Positions 46,462-55,444 of a DNA stretch of 64,000 nt are shown in pieces. Source of the stretch: JAJFJD01 sp965228425 (GTDB lineage Bacteria > Pseudomonadota > Alphaproteobacteria > UBA8366); the NCBI GenBank assembly GCA_965228425.1, contig OZ245815.1, forward strand, positions 1,550,001 to 1,614,000. The letters run 5' to 3'. Below the pieces are notes generated by a model. It worked only from the letters and a program-made list of their open reading frames with translations, ran no database searches and was not told the DNA's origin. Position numbers and translations under genes: made by a program. Position 1 is the stretch's first letter. The number at the start of each line of letters is the position of its first letter.

Positions 46462-47010
46462 TTGTTTTCCGCGCTGGCTGATCTGAGGGTTTGCGTCATC
46501 CATGGCGACGGCACCATGCGCCGCGCCATTCGCGAAGAACTGGGTGTTCTAGGTGTCCACCAAATTCGCGAATGCACGGACCCCAGCATGGCTTTATTGC
46601 TTCTCGCGGAATTCGAGGCAGATTTCTGCATTGTCGACTCGGAATGCGAACCGATGGATGGGCTGGAATTCGTGAATTTCATCCGAAATTCCGACGAAAG
46701 CCCCGACCCGAAACTCCCGATCATCATGTTGACCGGTAATGCAAATACCCACCAGGTCATCGATGCGCGGAATGCCGGTGTCGATGAATTCCTGGCGCAG
46801 CCGATTACCCGACGAGCATTACACGCGCGGCTCCTCGCGCTGATGGAAAACCCAATGCTCTTCATCCAAAGTGACGCGTACCGCGGACCGGACCGGCGCC
46901 GACTGCGGCGCCCATTCGTCGGCACGCATCAACGCAATTCCGACGTGTCGGACGAAGACAAGGAATCCACACCCGCCAATGTCGGGGATAAGGAACGTCT
47001 TACCGGCTAG
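46462..47010 (+). CDS. Degenerate CheY-like receiver protein with C-terminal tail
   Basis: A 182-residue response-regulator-like protein. The phosphoacceptor Asp59 (CIVDSE) and switch Thr91 (MLTGN) are present. The conserved Lys before Pro is Gln113 (LAQPIT), and the N-terminal acidic pocket is HGD rather than DD. Loss of the Lys usually alters or prevents normal phosphotransfer, so it may be a pseudo-receiver. The C-terminal tail carries YRGPDRRRLRR, a motif seen in some alphaproteobacterial single-domain regulators, then a charged disordered end. No effector or kinase is encoded nearby. Start is TTG 46462 behind AGGGGAAAGG. Confidence 0.8.
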   Translation: MFSALADLRVCVIHGDGTMRRAIREELGVLGVHQIRECTDPSMALLLLAEFEADFCIVDSECEPMDGLEFVNFIRNSDESPDPKLPIIMLTGNANTHQVIDARNAGVDEFLAQPITRRALHARLLALMENPMLFIQSDAYRGPDRRRLRRPFVGTHQRNSDVSDEDKESTPANVGDKERLTG

Positions 47011-47037
47011 CCGCCGGCGGATACGGCGGGAGCTTTC

Positions 47038-47922
47038 CTAACCCGCGGGTTTCACCAACGGGGCGTAGACATAGCCCAGCTCGCGGCCGCGCCGTGCAAC
47101 GCGATACCAAGATCCGTTGACCTTTTCCAAGATTTCCAAATGTGTTTCCCGGGGCAGGGTCGCAATCCTATCGGTCCCCGAAGACGGACCCCGTCGAACA
47201 TTCGCGTTTACGACAGTTTTGAAGAGTTTGGATTTCTTAGCGTGAATGAAACCACGCACCGGGTAAATACTGGCGCCATAGCGGCCGCCGGGTGTGTACC
47301 AGACGCGCACAGCGGACCAGTCGTTGTTTGCCGATACGTCGATCACCGGCGTGCCGATATGGATACGTTCCTTGTTCAGCCAATTGGCGTGATCGACGAC
47401 GATTTCCCGCTTATTCAGGACACGGGTAACGACGGCGACATGACCCCGTCGCGATTTGCGATTGCCCCGAATGACCATGACGGAGCCCACCGCCGGCGAT
47501 CGGCTTCGCAGGTATTTACCGGACGCACGATGCCACCAAGTGTGGGCATCGCCAAAAATTCGTATGCCGGAAACCATCCGGGCATATGGAACGCACTGGA
47601 GCCGTTTTCGAGGCTTGATGATGCGGGGTGCGACGCCGGGGTAGGAGGCCTTGATAATTGGTCGGTATTTTACGGTTTCCAAACCGGCTCCCTGGTGGAA
47701 CGCAGAGCCGTTCGACAGGACGTCGCTTGCCGGTTTCGTCGTTAGAGTTCCGGACGTGTCTTCGACCACAAGATGGGCTAAGACACCGTCATTCGAAGGC
47801 GTTCCGGTGATTTGATCGTGCGTCGTGGTGCACGCTCCGCCAATCAATGAAAGACCCACCAGAAACCAATGCCGCGGCCTGCCCCCGCTTGCGCGGATCC
47901 GCGACCCGATTCCTCTTGCCAT
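47038..47922 (-). CDS. CHAP and SH3 domain lipoprotein, likely cell-wall hydrolase
   Basis: A 294-residue envelope protein. Residues 1-31 form a signal peptide ending in lipobox IGGAC (Cys31), so it is probably a lipoprotein. The CHAP domain (about 100-230) has catalytic Cys110 in QCVPYAR and His161 in GHVAVV; these domains cleave peptidoglycan peptide bonds. A bacterial SH3-like domain follows (about 235-290, NANVRRGPSSG and GSWYRVARRG) and may bind the wall. ATG 47922 gives the best signal peptide; an in-frame TTG at 47961 lacks a ribosome site. Monocistronic, convergent with the receiver gene. Confidence 0.82.
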   Translation of the reverse strand: MARGIGSRIRASGGRPRHWFLVGLSLIGGACTTTHDQITGTPSNDGVLAHLVVEDTSGTLTTKPASDVLSNGSAFHQGAGLETVKYRPIIKASYPGVAPRIIKPRKRLQCVPYARMVSGIRIFGDAHTWWHRASGKYLRSRSPAVGSVMVIRGNRKSRRGHVAVVTRVLNKREIVVDHANWLNKERIHIGTPVIDVSANNDWSAVRVWYTPGGRYGASIYPVRGFIHAKKSKLFKTVVNANVRRGPSSGTDRIATLPRETHLEILEKVNGSWYRVARRGRELGYVYAPLVKPAG

Positions 47923-48064
47923 AATAAGCTGCCCACTCCTACCTAGAAGTCTTACTCCCAACGGAAGAAAGAGTATCAGGAAAGAAGATGTCGGGCAATT
48001 GTGGTTAATTTTGGGTCAACGGAGTAGCCCGGTTTTGCGAAAATTCCCCGGCCGAGCGCCAGTG

Positions 48065-48736
48065 TCAGGCGGCGAGCAGGTATCCCGAGGCGAGCGTCGG
48101 CAGCAAAATGGCGACCGTCGCAAATGCACCGATCCGGACTTCGTGCAGTCGCGCAATTCGGGCATCCTGGCGCAATGCTTCCGGGCTTACCGGTGTTCCC
48201 ACTAAGTCGACATGGGCGAAGGCGGTCACGGGGATCAGAAAGTCAAGCATGCGGTCGCCGCAGATCGACCGCAGAAAGAATGTGTCGATGACGGGCATTG
48301 GGTGGTTTGATTTGGCCGGCAAGAGTACATGCAACGGCGAGCGCTTGATGGGCAGCACGGTTGTTGCGTTGACCTCTATTCCGATCCGGCCGCCGGTATC
48401 GTCCAAGAACCGAACGTCCTGGATATATTGCCATGGCACGATGAAGCCGCCGATGCGCCGATCCTGAACGCCCCGTTCGTCGATCGTGACGACAGGTCCC
48501 CGCCGGAAGAGATGGCTGAAGCATAGAACGATCGCCGTCGATACAAGCGCGATGGCGCCCGCGGTCGATAGCGCGCGTGCAATCGCGTCCATTGGTCCGG
48601 CTGCGGCCCCTGCCGGCGTTGCGACCGTAAATACAAAGATAGCCGCCAATCCGGAAAGGGCGAGGATGGCGCCGACTACCCGCAGGCGGTCGATGTGAAA
48701 GGTGACGCGGTCGATTACGGGGCCGATTGGATCCAT
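48065..48736 (-). CDS. STM3941-like membrane protein with PH-like domain
   Basis: A 223-residue protein with two N-terminal membrane helices (VVGAILALSGLAAIFVF and ALVSTAIVLCFSHLF), then a PH-like beta domain with VTIDERGVQDRRIGGFIVPW, here given as motifs ITDERG-like, DRR and IVPW-x-YI. A further hydrophobic helix ends the protein. The same RG-x-x-DRR-x(4-6)-IPW core occurs in the N-terminal part of the Sel1 protein at 50604-52406. Last gene of a leftward group (DUF2628, PrsW, this). ATG 48736 is preferred over 48832, which would add a Pro/Arg-rich leader. Function unknown. Confidence 0.65.
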   Translation of the reverse strand: MDPIGPVIDRVTFHIDRLRVVGAILALSGLAAIFVFTVATPAGAAAGPMDAIARALSTAGAIALVSTAIVLCFSHLFRRGPVVTIDERGVQDRRIGGFIVPWQYIQDVRFLDDTGGRIGIEVNATTVLPIKRSPLHVLLPAKSNHPMPVIDTFFLRSICGDRMLDFLIPVTAFAHVDLVGTPVSPEALRQDARIARLHEVRIGAFATVAILLPTLASGYLLAA

Positions 48737-48824
48737 GATACTCGGGATGGTACTGGGAAGCGGGCGGGCTAACCGCCGGGTCGCTCCGGGACGGTGATCA
48801 TCCGACGGAATCCTTGTGAAACTG

Positions 48825-49649
48825 TTAACCATGCCGGCCCCGACCGGTCGCCGGTGGCTCAATTGGCCGATGTCGATGGGTGTATGAGCGGGGAAAGGGT
48901 ATGGGCACGGACGACAGCGGGTCCGCGAGAAGGGCGCGCACGCCCGTTATGGCCGAAACGGCGGTGGCGGTGATCGCGAGCACAAAAATCATCTGGAACT
49001 CGACGAGCTTGGACCCGCCATGCGCCGGATCCATAGCCATGACCTGTTGAACCGCGAAGACCGGATAGTCATACAGGCCGTGCAGGATAGTCGGCAGCAC
49101 CAGCATGGCGATGAGCGAGAGTCGGTTGGTGGCCCCTGGCATAGCGTAGCGCGCCGCGAAATAGCCCATGATAACGCCCACGGTTGCGTGCATGGGTACT
49201 GCGGTCACGGCTCGCAGCATGGCCGTCTCGGTCCAATCTTCCGCGCCGAATACATAATACAGGTTTTCGATAGTCGCGAACCCGAGCGAGACCAGGACCG
49301 ACAGCACAAGCGCGTCAATTGGCTGCCGCATGTCCTCGTGCCGTAGCATGAAATAGAAAACGACGAGGAATTTGCCGACCTCTTCCGGTATCGCCGCACC
49401 GAGAAATGCGACTGCGAAGGCGTGGAGGCGGACCGGCTCGATGGCTAGGATAATGGGCGAATACAGCCCGGCGATTCCGGCGATGGGGATCGCTGCCGCA
49501 AACCCCAGCCCAAACCCAATCCAAACCAATTCGCGGAGATGGCTCCACGACCTGCTACCGGCAAAATAGAGCAGTATGGCCAGCGCCGGCGCAATGGCGG
49601 ATGCCGCAGCCAGCAACCGTAGATGCAAACTGTCCAGAGGGATCATTTT
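48825..49649 (-). CDS. PrsW-family intramembrane metalloprotease
   Basis: A 274-residue inner-membrane protein with about eight helices. PrsW/CAAX-like protease residues are present: Glu88-Glu89 in IPEEVGK, Glu127 in ATIENLY, His153 in PMHATVG and His189 in LHGLYD. Members cleave membrane anti-sigma factors or similar targets inside the membrane; here no sigma factor is adjacent, so the target is unknown. ATG 49649 starts fifty bases after the stop of the DUF2628 gene; longer extensions overlap that gene and are rejected. Second gene of the leftward membrane-protein group. Confidence 0.85.
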   Translation of the reverse strand, partial: KMIPLDSLHLRLLAAASAIAPALAILLYFAGSRSWSHLRELVWIGFGLGFAAAIPIAGIAGLYSPIILAIEPVRLHAFAVAFLGAAIPEEVGKFLVVFYFMLRHEDMRQPIDALVLSVLVSLGFATIENLYYVFGAEDWTETAMLRAVTAVPMHATVGVIMGYFAARYAMPGATNRLSLIAMLVLPTILHGLYDYPVFAVQQVMAMDPAHGGSKLVEFQMIFVLAITATAVSAITGVRALLADPLSSVPIPFPRSYTHRHRPIEPPATGRGRHG

Positions 49650-49698
49650 AGAGGCATCGGCAACGGCAAGGGTGAAATTGGGCAAATCGTTACCGGCA

Positions 49699-50250
49699 TC
49701 ACAGACGCTCGAGCGGCATGATATCGAGGATGATGACGGAGATTGTCGCGATTTGAGTGAGGAAACCGAACACCGCACCCGCGACCGAAACGCCCCCGGC
49801 GTGTTCGATATAGGCTTGCCGGGTGTAGGGATCCTCAAAGTCCCGGTATGCCTTTGCGATGCGTCGCGTGGCATGCTCGATATACCAATGTCTGGCGAAG
49901 AAACCACAGGCCACAGCGATCAATAACCCGGACCCCAGAAACAGGGCACCCGGCAATATGTGATCGAGGAAGACCGGAAGCACGATGAGAATGACGCCAC
50001 CGGAATACATCTTTCTGTAGAACATCCACGGCACGGTCCATAGAAACGCGGGCCAGTGCCATCGACGAGGGCGCCTACGGGAGCCGTTTAAGCCTTTCGC
50101 ATCGTCTTGCCGTGGCGGCTCTGGAAAACCGCTGACATACGCCGCGGCGCGTGGACCAACGAATTGCAGCATGTCTTCGCGCGAACCGGTGTCCGCTGCA
50201 GTGCTCTGCGGCGGCGGCGTTTCGATTGCCGTTGCGCTGGGAGAACTCAT
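49699..50250 (-). CDS. DUF2628-like membrane protein
   Basis: A 183-residue protein. The N-terminal third is hydrophilic and contains FVGPRAAAYVSGF. The motif WHWPAFLWTVPWMFYRKMY, shown as pieces WPAFLW and WMFYRKMY, is the DUF2628 hallmark. Three membrane segments follow (VILIVLPVFLDHIL, ALFLGSGLLIAVACGFF, FGFLTQIATISVIILDI). First gene of a group with PrsW and the STM3941-like protein, so a shared envelope role is plausible. Function unknown. Start ATG 50250. Confidence 0.75.
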   Translation of the reverse strand: MSSPSATAIETPPPQSTAADTGSREDMLQFVGPRAAAYVSGFPEPPRQDDAKGLNGSRRRPRRWHWPAFLWTVPWMFYRKMYSGGVILIVLPVFLDHILPGALFLGSGLLIAVACGFFARHWYIEHATRRIAKAYRDFEDPYTRQAYIEHAGGVSVAGAVFGFLTQIATISVIILDIMPLERL

Positions 50251-50603
50251 CCGCGGTAGCTCACAAATACAGTCCCTCTATGCCGTGTGCCGCCGTTGGT
50301 TTGCTGCAGGTCTATCTAAGGTATCAGTTTGGCGGCGAAACTAATTGGAGTATTTATATGTAAAAAACAAACTAATTATGGCGAAAAAGACGAATTAGAA
50401 TGGCAATAAGAGAACATATATTTGTTGAAATATTGGCTACGTATTTGCATAATAGGAATATTACTACGTATTAATGTTATCAATATTTTAACCATAACTC
50501 TATTAAAATACAGTTAAGGTCGTTTTGTTGTTTAGCTCGCCCGCCAGTTGGGAGTGAAATTCGGTCGGTGGGGAATGAACGGCTCGAGCGGAGGGGGTTG
50601 GCC
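50251..50603. promoter_or_regulatory. AT-rich divergent promoter region
   Basis: About 350 bases between the leftward membrane operon and the rightward Sel1 gene. From 50340 to 50515 the DNA is markedly AT-rich (for example ATATTGGCTACGTATTTGCA and TTATCAATATTTTAACC), like the islands before the adhesin and FecR genes. No gene is supported. Confidence 0.5.
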
Positions 50604-52406
50604 GTGAACACGAAACTACGGAAGAGATTGGCCGGAGCGGCCAACGCGAAGCGCATACGTTGCCGCTTCGACTTGGACACGCGTTTCTATGGAACGCGAT
50701 TGTCCTTGTGCTTTGGACTCGCCTTATTCTCAGTACTGGCGATCGTATTTGCGGATTTGCCGTTTCTCGCCATGTTGCCGCTATTCGGCTTTATCGGTCT
50801 CGCCGCATGGGGAGCGTATTTCGCCCATCAACGGTTGCAATTGCGTCAACCTGTCATTGCGGTTGGACGGCGCGGCATTTGGGACCGCCGACTCAGCACG
50901 GGCGTCATTCCGTGGACCGATATCGTCCAGGTGCGAACGGATCCCCAAGGCAACATCATTCTTGATCCCTGGAAGGAATTCAGCGGTCTGGACACCGTCG
51001 AGTTGCCGCAATGGAAGGCGTTCCTGAGCCGGTTCGATGTTGCGATGAAGCCGGGGAGTATCCGCATAAGCCTCGTCGATATCGATGCAGAGAGCTGGGA
51101 TGTTCTTGCCGCGATTGAAGCGTCGCTGCCGTACTATCTGCGGTCCTTATGGCGTCCGGAGCCGACGCGAAGGAAGCCCGTCCGGCAGACGCGCGCGGTG
51201 TTTACCGGTCTCAGCGCCGCCACGGCGGTTGTTGTCTTGTTCCTGATGGTCGCGGTCCCCGACAAGGACGGCGTCGCGGTTTTGCATAGCATGGGGCCGG
51301 TGACGGATGTCGGCGTTGCGCCGAGCCAGCCGGAAGATCATTCAATCGACGTGTATCGGCACGCGGCTGAGCGTGGCGACGCAGACGCACGCATGCGGCT
51401 TGGTTTGATGTTTTACGAAGGGGATGAGGTTCAACGTGATCATGGCGAGGCGGCCCGTTGGTTCCGTCTTGCGGCGAATGACGATGTCCCAGCAGGTCAA
51501 GCGGCGCTCGGTTACCTGCACGAACAGGGGCTGGGTGTTACCCAGGATTTCGGACAGGCGTTGACATGGTATCGGCGCGCCGCCGAAGAAAAGCATCCGT
51601 GGGCTCAATACCGCTTGGGCATGATGTACCGGGACGGCCGCGGCGTGGCGCGCAATCCGGATGAAGCTGTTCGGCTGCTGACAGCGGCGGCGACACAGGG
51701 CGACGTAGCGGGTCGTTTCCACCTTGGTGAAATGTATGAGAACGGTTGGGGCGTGCCCCAGAATTCGGCCGCCGCGTCTGAATGGTATCGAAAGGCAGCC
51801 GAGCAAAACTACGAGCGCGCCGAATACAATCTCGCGGTTCTCTATCGCGATGGGCGCGGTGTGCCGAAAGACCCGGCGCAATCGGCGTATTGGTTCGAGC
51901 GGTCTGCCCTGAAAGGCTTTGCACAGTCGCAATATGCACTCGGTCTCGCCTACGAGGTTGGCCGCGGGGTCGACGGCGACTATGGCCGAGCGAACCTTTG
52001 GTACTCGCTGGCGGAACTGCACGGTCATTCGGAAGCCGTGAACCGTCGTAAGCAGCTCATGGCGGCCCTCGATGCCGCGGCGCGGAAGAAGGTGGAGGCG
52101 TTCCGGCAGGAGTGGCTGCGGCGCAATCTCCTGAATGGCGAAACCGATAAGCGTTTCCACGAATACCGGCAGAAATCGGGCCCTAAGGCGTTCGCCGTCG
52201 CGATGAACGGCGCTTGGGCGCAAACGGAATCGGCCAAGCATGCGCGGGACGCGGTTCATCTTGTGATGAAGCGGTGCCGTCAATATGCACGGATCTGCAT
52301 GCTATATGCCGTGGGTGATTCGGTAGTGGTAGGATTGCCGGAATCCCGAATCGACGCGGTGATTACCAAGCAGTTGAAAAAGACGGCTGCCAGCGCTCAG
52401 AAGTAA
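50604..52406 (+). CDS. Sel1-repeat membrane protein with fused PH-like domain
   Basis: A 600-residue protein. Two N-terminal membrane helices (about 33-75) precede a PH-like domain with RGIWDRRLSTGVIPW, the same core as in the STM3941-like protein at 48065-48736. A third helix (about 195-215, TAVVVLFLMVAV) leads to six 36-residue Sel1 repeats (about 240-455; each has an LGxMYxxGxGV and AxxWYRxAA pattern). A C-terminal domain with KAFAVAMNGAW and two Cys (KRCRQYARICM) follows, resembling DUF4189-type tails. Sel1 repeats mediate protein-protein contact, often in the periplasm. Start is GTG 50604 behind GGAGGGGG; a longer GTG at 50568 lacks this site. Confidence 0.8.
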   Translation: MNTKLRKRLAGAANAKRIRCRFDLDTRFYGTRLSLCFGLALFSVLAIVFADLPFLAMLPLFGFIGLAAWGAYFAHQRLQLRQPVIAVGRRGIWDRRLSTGVIPWTDIVQVRTDPQGNIILDPWKEFSGLDTVELPQWKAFLSRFDVAMKPGSIRISLVDIDAESWDVLAAIEASLPYYLRSLWRPEPTRRKPVRQTRAVFTGLSAATAVVVLFLMVAVPDKDGVAVLHSMGPVTDVGVAPSQPEDHSIDVYRHAAERGDADARMRLGLMFYEGDEVQRDHGEAARWFRLAANDDVPAGQAALGYLHEQGLGVTQDFGQALTWYRRAAEEKHPWAQYRLGMMYRDGRGVARNPDEAVRLLTAAATQGDVAGRFHLGEMYENGWGVPQNSAAASEWYRKAAEQNYERAEYNLAVLYRDGRGVPKDPAQSAYWFERSALKGFAQSQYALGLAYEVGRGVDGDYGRANLWYSLAELHGHSEAVNRRKQLMAALDAAARKKVEAFRQEWLRRNLLNGETDKRFHEYRQKSGPKAFAVAMNGAWAQTESAKHARDAVHLVMKRCRQYARICMLYAVGDSVVVGLPESRIDAVITKQLKKTAASAQK

Positions 52407-52430
52407 CGAAGCATTATGGCCGACCGCCGG

Positions 52431-53492
52431 TTAGGAGCCTTGCTCTTTTCGCTCGACGATGGCGGCACGGTTCTTCTTGAGATGAACCGATTCGAACTCC
52501 GGAACGCTATAGACCCAGCCTTGCGTGGACTTGCGAATAGCAGCCGCTTCTTCCGCAATACCCGTTGCCGCCCGGACCGCAAGCTGGGGAGATACCGTCA
52601 CCTCGGCAATCCGTAGCCAGTCCGCTCCATCTTGCCGGGCCATCTCTATGCGCACCACCAACCCGTCGATTGTCAAAAACTCGGCGCGGATGATGGAGCC
52701 TTTGGGGAACTGACCGGGGCGGTACTTTCGGGCTTCGATCAATTCGAGGTCGGCGAGCGCGCGGCCGATATCGCTCGGATAGAAATCGCTAATCAGTTTT
52801 TCGTTGGGGCCTAGGCCTTCCAGAGAAAAGCCGCGTTTGGCCTTGGCGTCCTGCACGACGACCATCGTATCCCCAAGCGGATGAAACACGGTCGCCTTTG
52901 CAATACGGCCCTTCGGTATGTCGATAATCGGACCCGTCAGCCAGTCCTTGGGTTCACCGCTTACCGCGAGATCGCCGCCCGCGAGCCAGGTCTGCGACTT
53001 GCCCGGTTCCCGAACATAAAGGCCGCCCTCCCGGATCACCTGCAGCAAAAGGTTTTCCTTGCCGACGATGATATCGACAAGGGATTTCTGGTCCTTGTCG
53101 AAGACCTGGACACGCTTGGATTCGGCATTTTCTTCGGTGGGGTCCTGGAGCGCGAGGCGGCCGTAGCGTTCTTCCTTCTGTGTCTTCGGCTCCAGCTTGC
53201 GGAGTTCGGACAGGTCGAACAGGGTTTTTTGGACGACCTTGCTTTGAACCGGATAATCGTCGCTTTCGCGCCGGACCCAGCCGGCCGGTGTCCGATTGAT
53301 CGTCATACGGCCGTGGCGGCTGAGCACGACAAGCCGGTCGACGGTTTCGATCTTCTCGGCGAAATCCGGAAATACCTTCTTGCCGTGTTCTTGCCCGCCC
53401 CAACTAGACCATTCCAATTGCACGGCCCAACCGGCGGCAATAACGCCAATCAATGTAAGGATCGCCAGAATTTTCAATGCCCGTGCGCTCAT
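52431..53492 (-). CDS. DUF4340 protein of an ABC-2 operon
   Basis: A 353-residue protein with one N-terminal membrane helix (ALKILAILTLIGVIAAGWAV) and a large periplasmic beta-rich domain of the DUF4340 type: repeated segments such as INRTPAGWVRRESDDYPV and WVYSVPEFESVHLKK, shown as GWVRRE and VYSVPEFE. DUF4340 proteins regularly follow GldG-like genes. It starts at ATG 53492 immediately after the GldG-like stop, so it is co-translated as the last gene of the four-gene operon. Exact role unknown; it probably works with the transporter at the cell surface. Confidence 0.82.
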   Translation of the reverse strand: MSARALKILAILTLIGVIAAGWAVQLEWSSWGGQEHGKKVFPDFAEKIETVDRLVVLSRHGRMTINRTPAGWVRRESDDYPVQSKVVQKTLFDLSELRKLEPKTQKEERYGRLALQDPTEENAESKRVQVFDKDQKSLVDIIVGKENLLLQVIREGGLYVREPGKSQTWLAGGDLAVSGEPKDWLTGPIIDIPKGRIAKATVFHPLGDTMVVVQDAKAKRGFSLEGLGPNEKLISDFYPSDIGRALADLELIEARKYRPGQFPKGSIIRAEFLTIDGLVVRIEMARQDGADWLRIAEVTVSPQLAVRAATGIAEEAAAIRKSTQGWVYSVPEFESVHLKKNRAAIVERKEQGS

Positions 53493-55433
53493 CTACGCTG
53501 CCGCCTTTTCTTGCCGCTTCACGGTCTTGCCGCTCCGCCGCCGTCGCCAGACCCCGACGAGAATGGCGCCGAGAATGAGCAAGATCGGAACGGCGCCGAT
53601 GTTGAAGAACTTCAGCCAACTGTCCAAACGTTCCAAATCGGTTCGCAAGGCGCGTTGGACGTCCCGTAGTTCCTTGCGGGTCTGGAGCATTTCGGTACGG
53701 AAAGCATCGATCCGCTCCTGCTGCTCCTTCGACAGGGTTACCTGACCGTCACGCGTGCCACCGCTTGTTATGGCCTCCATCTCGCTCCGGGCTTTCGCCA
53801 GCCGTTCTTGCAACTGCCGCTCCTTTTGGCGGAATTGCTGTTCGGCATTTTGGCGAATTCGCTGGATCATGTGGAACGGGCGATTCGTTTGGGTGCGTCC
53901 CCGCAACGCGATCAATGCACTGCTGCCGGTCAAATTGTCGAGTGCGTTGATTAGAAAATCAATGTTGTTGGCGTTCGGCACCAGCATTTGCCGGCCGCCC
54001 TCTTCGCGGATATCCGCCCAGAACTCGTCGTGCAGCATGTCGACATCGCTCACCACAATCGTGTTGATCGGAACGCGGGAGGCCGCGAGATGCTTCCGCC
54101 CCGATGCTTCGTCGCGGGCGGCGGCTTTGTCGGATGTTGGCGCCGTGATCTTGATGCTTGGTCCGCCGGCCGGAAAGGCCGATTTGGCGTTGCCGGTCGC
54201 GCGGGCGACGAGCGTCAGCCTTTCGTTGCTCGGTTTGAAGCCGCGAAACAATCCGATGACGTCGGGCTGCCCGAAGAATTGGCGCGAGTTGACGGCCATG
54301 GAGCGCGGGCCCGTCGTCACCAAGGGGGTGATGTTTATCTCGGTATTCGGGAGCTTCTTCAGCACGCCTGCGGTGCCCATGTTGAGGCGGCTGATGTCGC
54401 CAATCACCACGTCGGTGGTATCGAAGTTCTCGGGGCCGAGTGTCAACCAGGCGACATAGTCCGCAACTTCGATCCGGCCTTCGTGTCGGACGCGAATGCG
54501 CCGAGCGGCGTCAAGGTCTGTCGCCACACCTTGCGGCAAAAAGGCGAGGCCCCATTTGCTCAAAATCAGATCGAATTGCGATTGCGTGCCGGTTGTATTG
54601 GGCGAGCCGACCTTGGCGCTCGACTCAACGACCGGGTCCAGGAACACAAGCGCGCGCCCGCCATTCAAAACGAACTGATCGATGGCGTAGAGTGCATATT
54701 TGTCGAGCTTCTTGGGGTGGATGATCAAAAGAACGTCAATATGGTCCGGAATTTCTTCGACATAGGAGGGCAGCGGTTCCACACGGAAAAATTCCCGTAA
54801 CTGATCGACGAATGGCCAACGCGGGGCATCACGGTTGGGGACAGTGCCTGCGCCCCCGATCGGCAACGAGCTAATCAACCCAACGGCCTTCTTCTTGGGG
54901 TTGGCCAATCGGTAAATCAGCTTCGTGATATCGTATTCCAGAAAGGATTCCCGGTCGGGTGAGAAAAGGCGGATGAGTTCCACATCGTCGGTGCTGTTCG
55001 TGCCCACCAGACCGAAATATCCCAAATCTCCGGACTCGTTGAACGGGATTCCGTTGAGCCCGAACGCCATGGCCTTGTCTTCGGGGCCGGAGAATGGCGC
55101 TGCATCGAAGAGCTCCAAACGAATCTTGCCGTCGGCGAGCCCGGTGTAACGTTCAAGCAATTCACGGACGCGGACGAAGTGCCTCGCATGATCCGGATTG
55201 CCTTCCCCCAGCGCCTTCGTGAAATAGAGGCGAAGCGTTAGCGGCTCATCGAGGGCGCCAAGAATCTTTTGCGTGCCAGCTGAAACCGTAAACAGCCGGT
55301 TTTCCGTAAGGTCCAACTGAAAAGGCTTGAACACCACGTTCGAGAAAATGTTGACCGCCAGAAGCAAAATCACGCCCAAGGAAAGGCCGATGGCGGCGCG
55401 TTGGGATTTCGAAGATGTCTTAAACCAATTCAT
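53493..55433 (-). CDS. GldG-like ABC-type auxiliary protein
   Basis: A 646-residue protein with an N-terminal membrane helix (IGLSLGVILLLAVNIFSNVVF), a large periplasmic ABC_transp_aux domain (about 50-480, with LYFTKALGEGNPDHARHF and GGRALVFLDP motifs), a coiled-coil stretch rich in Arg/Gln/Glu at about 545-600 (RQKERQLQERLAKARSEME, given as pieces), and a second membrane helix near the end (FNIGAVPILLILGAILVGVW). This is the layout of GldG-type proteins, partners of ABC-2 permeases. Eleven bases separate it from the permease gene upstream. Confidence 0.85.
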   Translation of the reverse strand: MNWFKTSSKSQRAAIGLSLGVILLLAVNIFSNVVFKPFQLDLTENRLFTVSAGTQKILGALDEPLTLRLYFTKALGEGNPDHARHFVRVRELLERYTGLADGKIRLELFDAAPFSGPEDKAMAFGLNGIPFNESGDLGYFGLVGTNSTDDVELIRLFSPDRESFLEYDITKLIYRLANPKKKAVGLISSLPIGGAGTVPNRDAPRWPFVDQLREFFRVEPLPSYVEEIPDHIDVLLIIHPKKLDKYALYAIDQFVLNGGRALVFLDPVVESSAKVGSPNTTGTQSQFDLILSKWGLAFLPQGVATDLDAARRIRVRHEGRIEVADYVAWLTLGPENFDTTDVVIGDISRLNMGTAGVLKKLPNTEINITPLVTTGPRSMAVNSRQFFGQPDVIGLFRGFKPSNERLTLVARATGNAKSAFPAGGPSIKITAPTSDKAAARDEASGRKHLAASRVPINTIVVSDVDMLHDEFWADIREEGGRQMLVPNANNIDFLINALDNLTGSSALIALRGRTQTNRPFHMIQRIRQNAEQQFRQKERQLQERLAKARSEMEAITSGGTRDGQVTLSKEQQERIDAFRTEMLQTRKELRDVQRALRTDLERLDSWLKFFNIGAVPILLILGAILVGVWRRRRSGKTVKRQEKAAA

Positions 55434-55444
55434 CGATCATCCCC

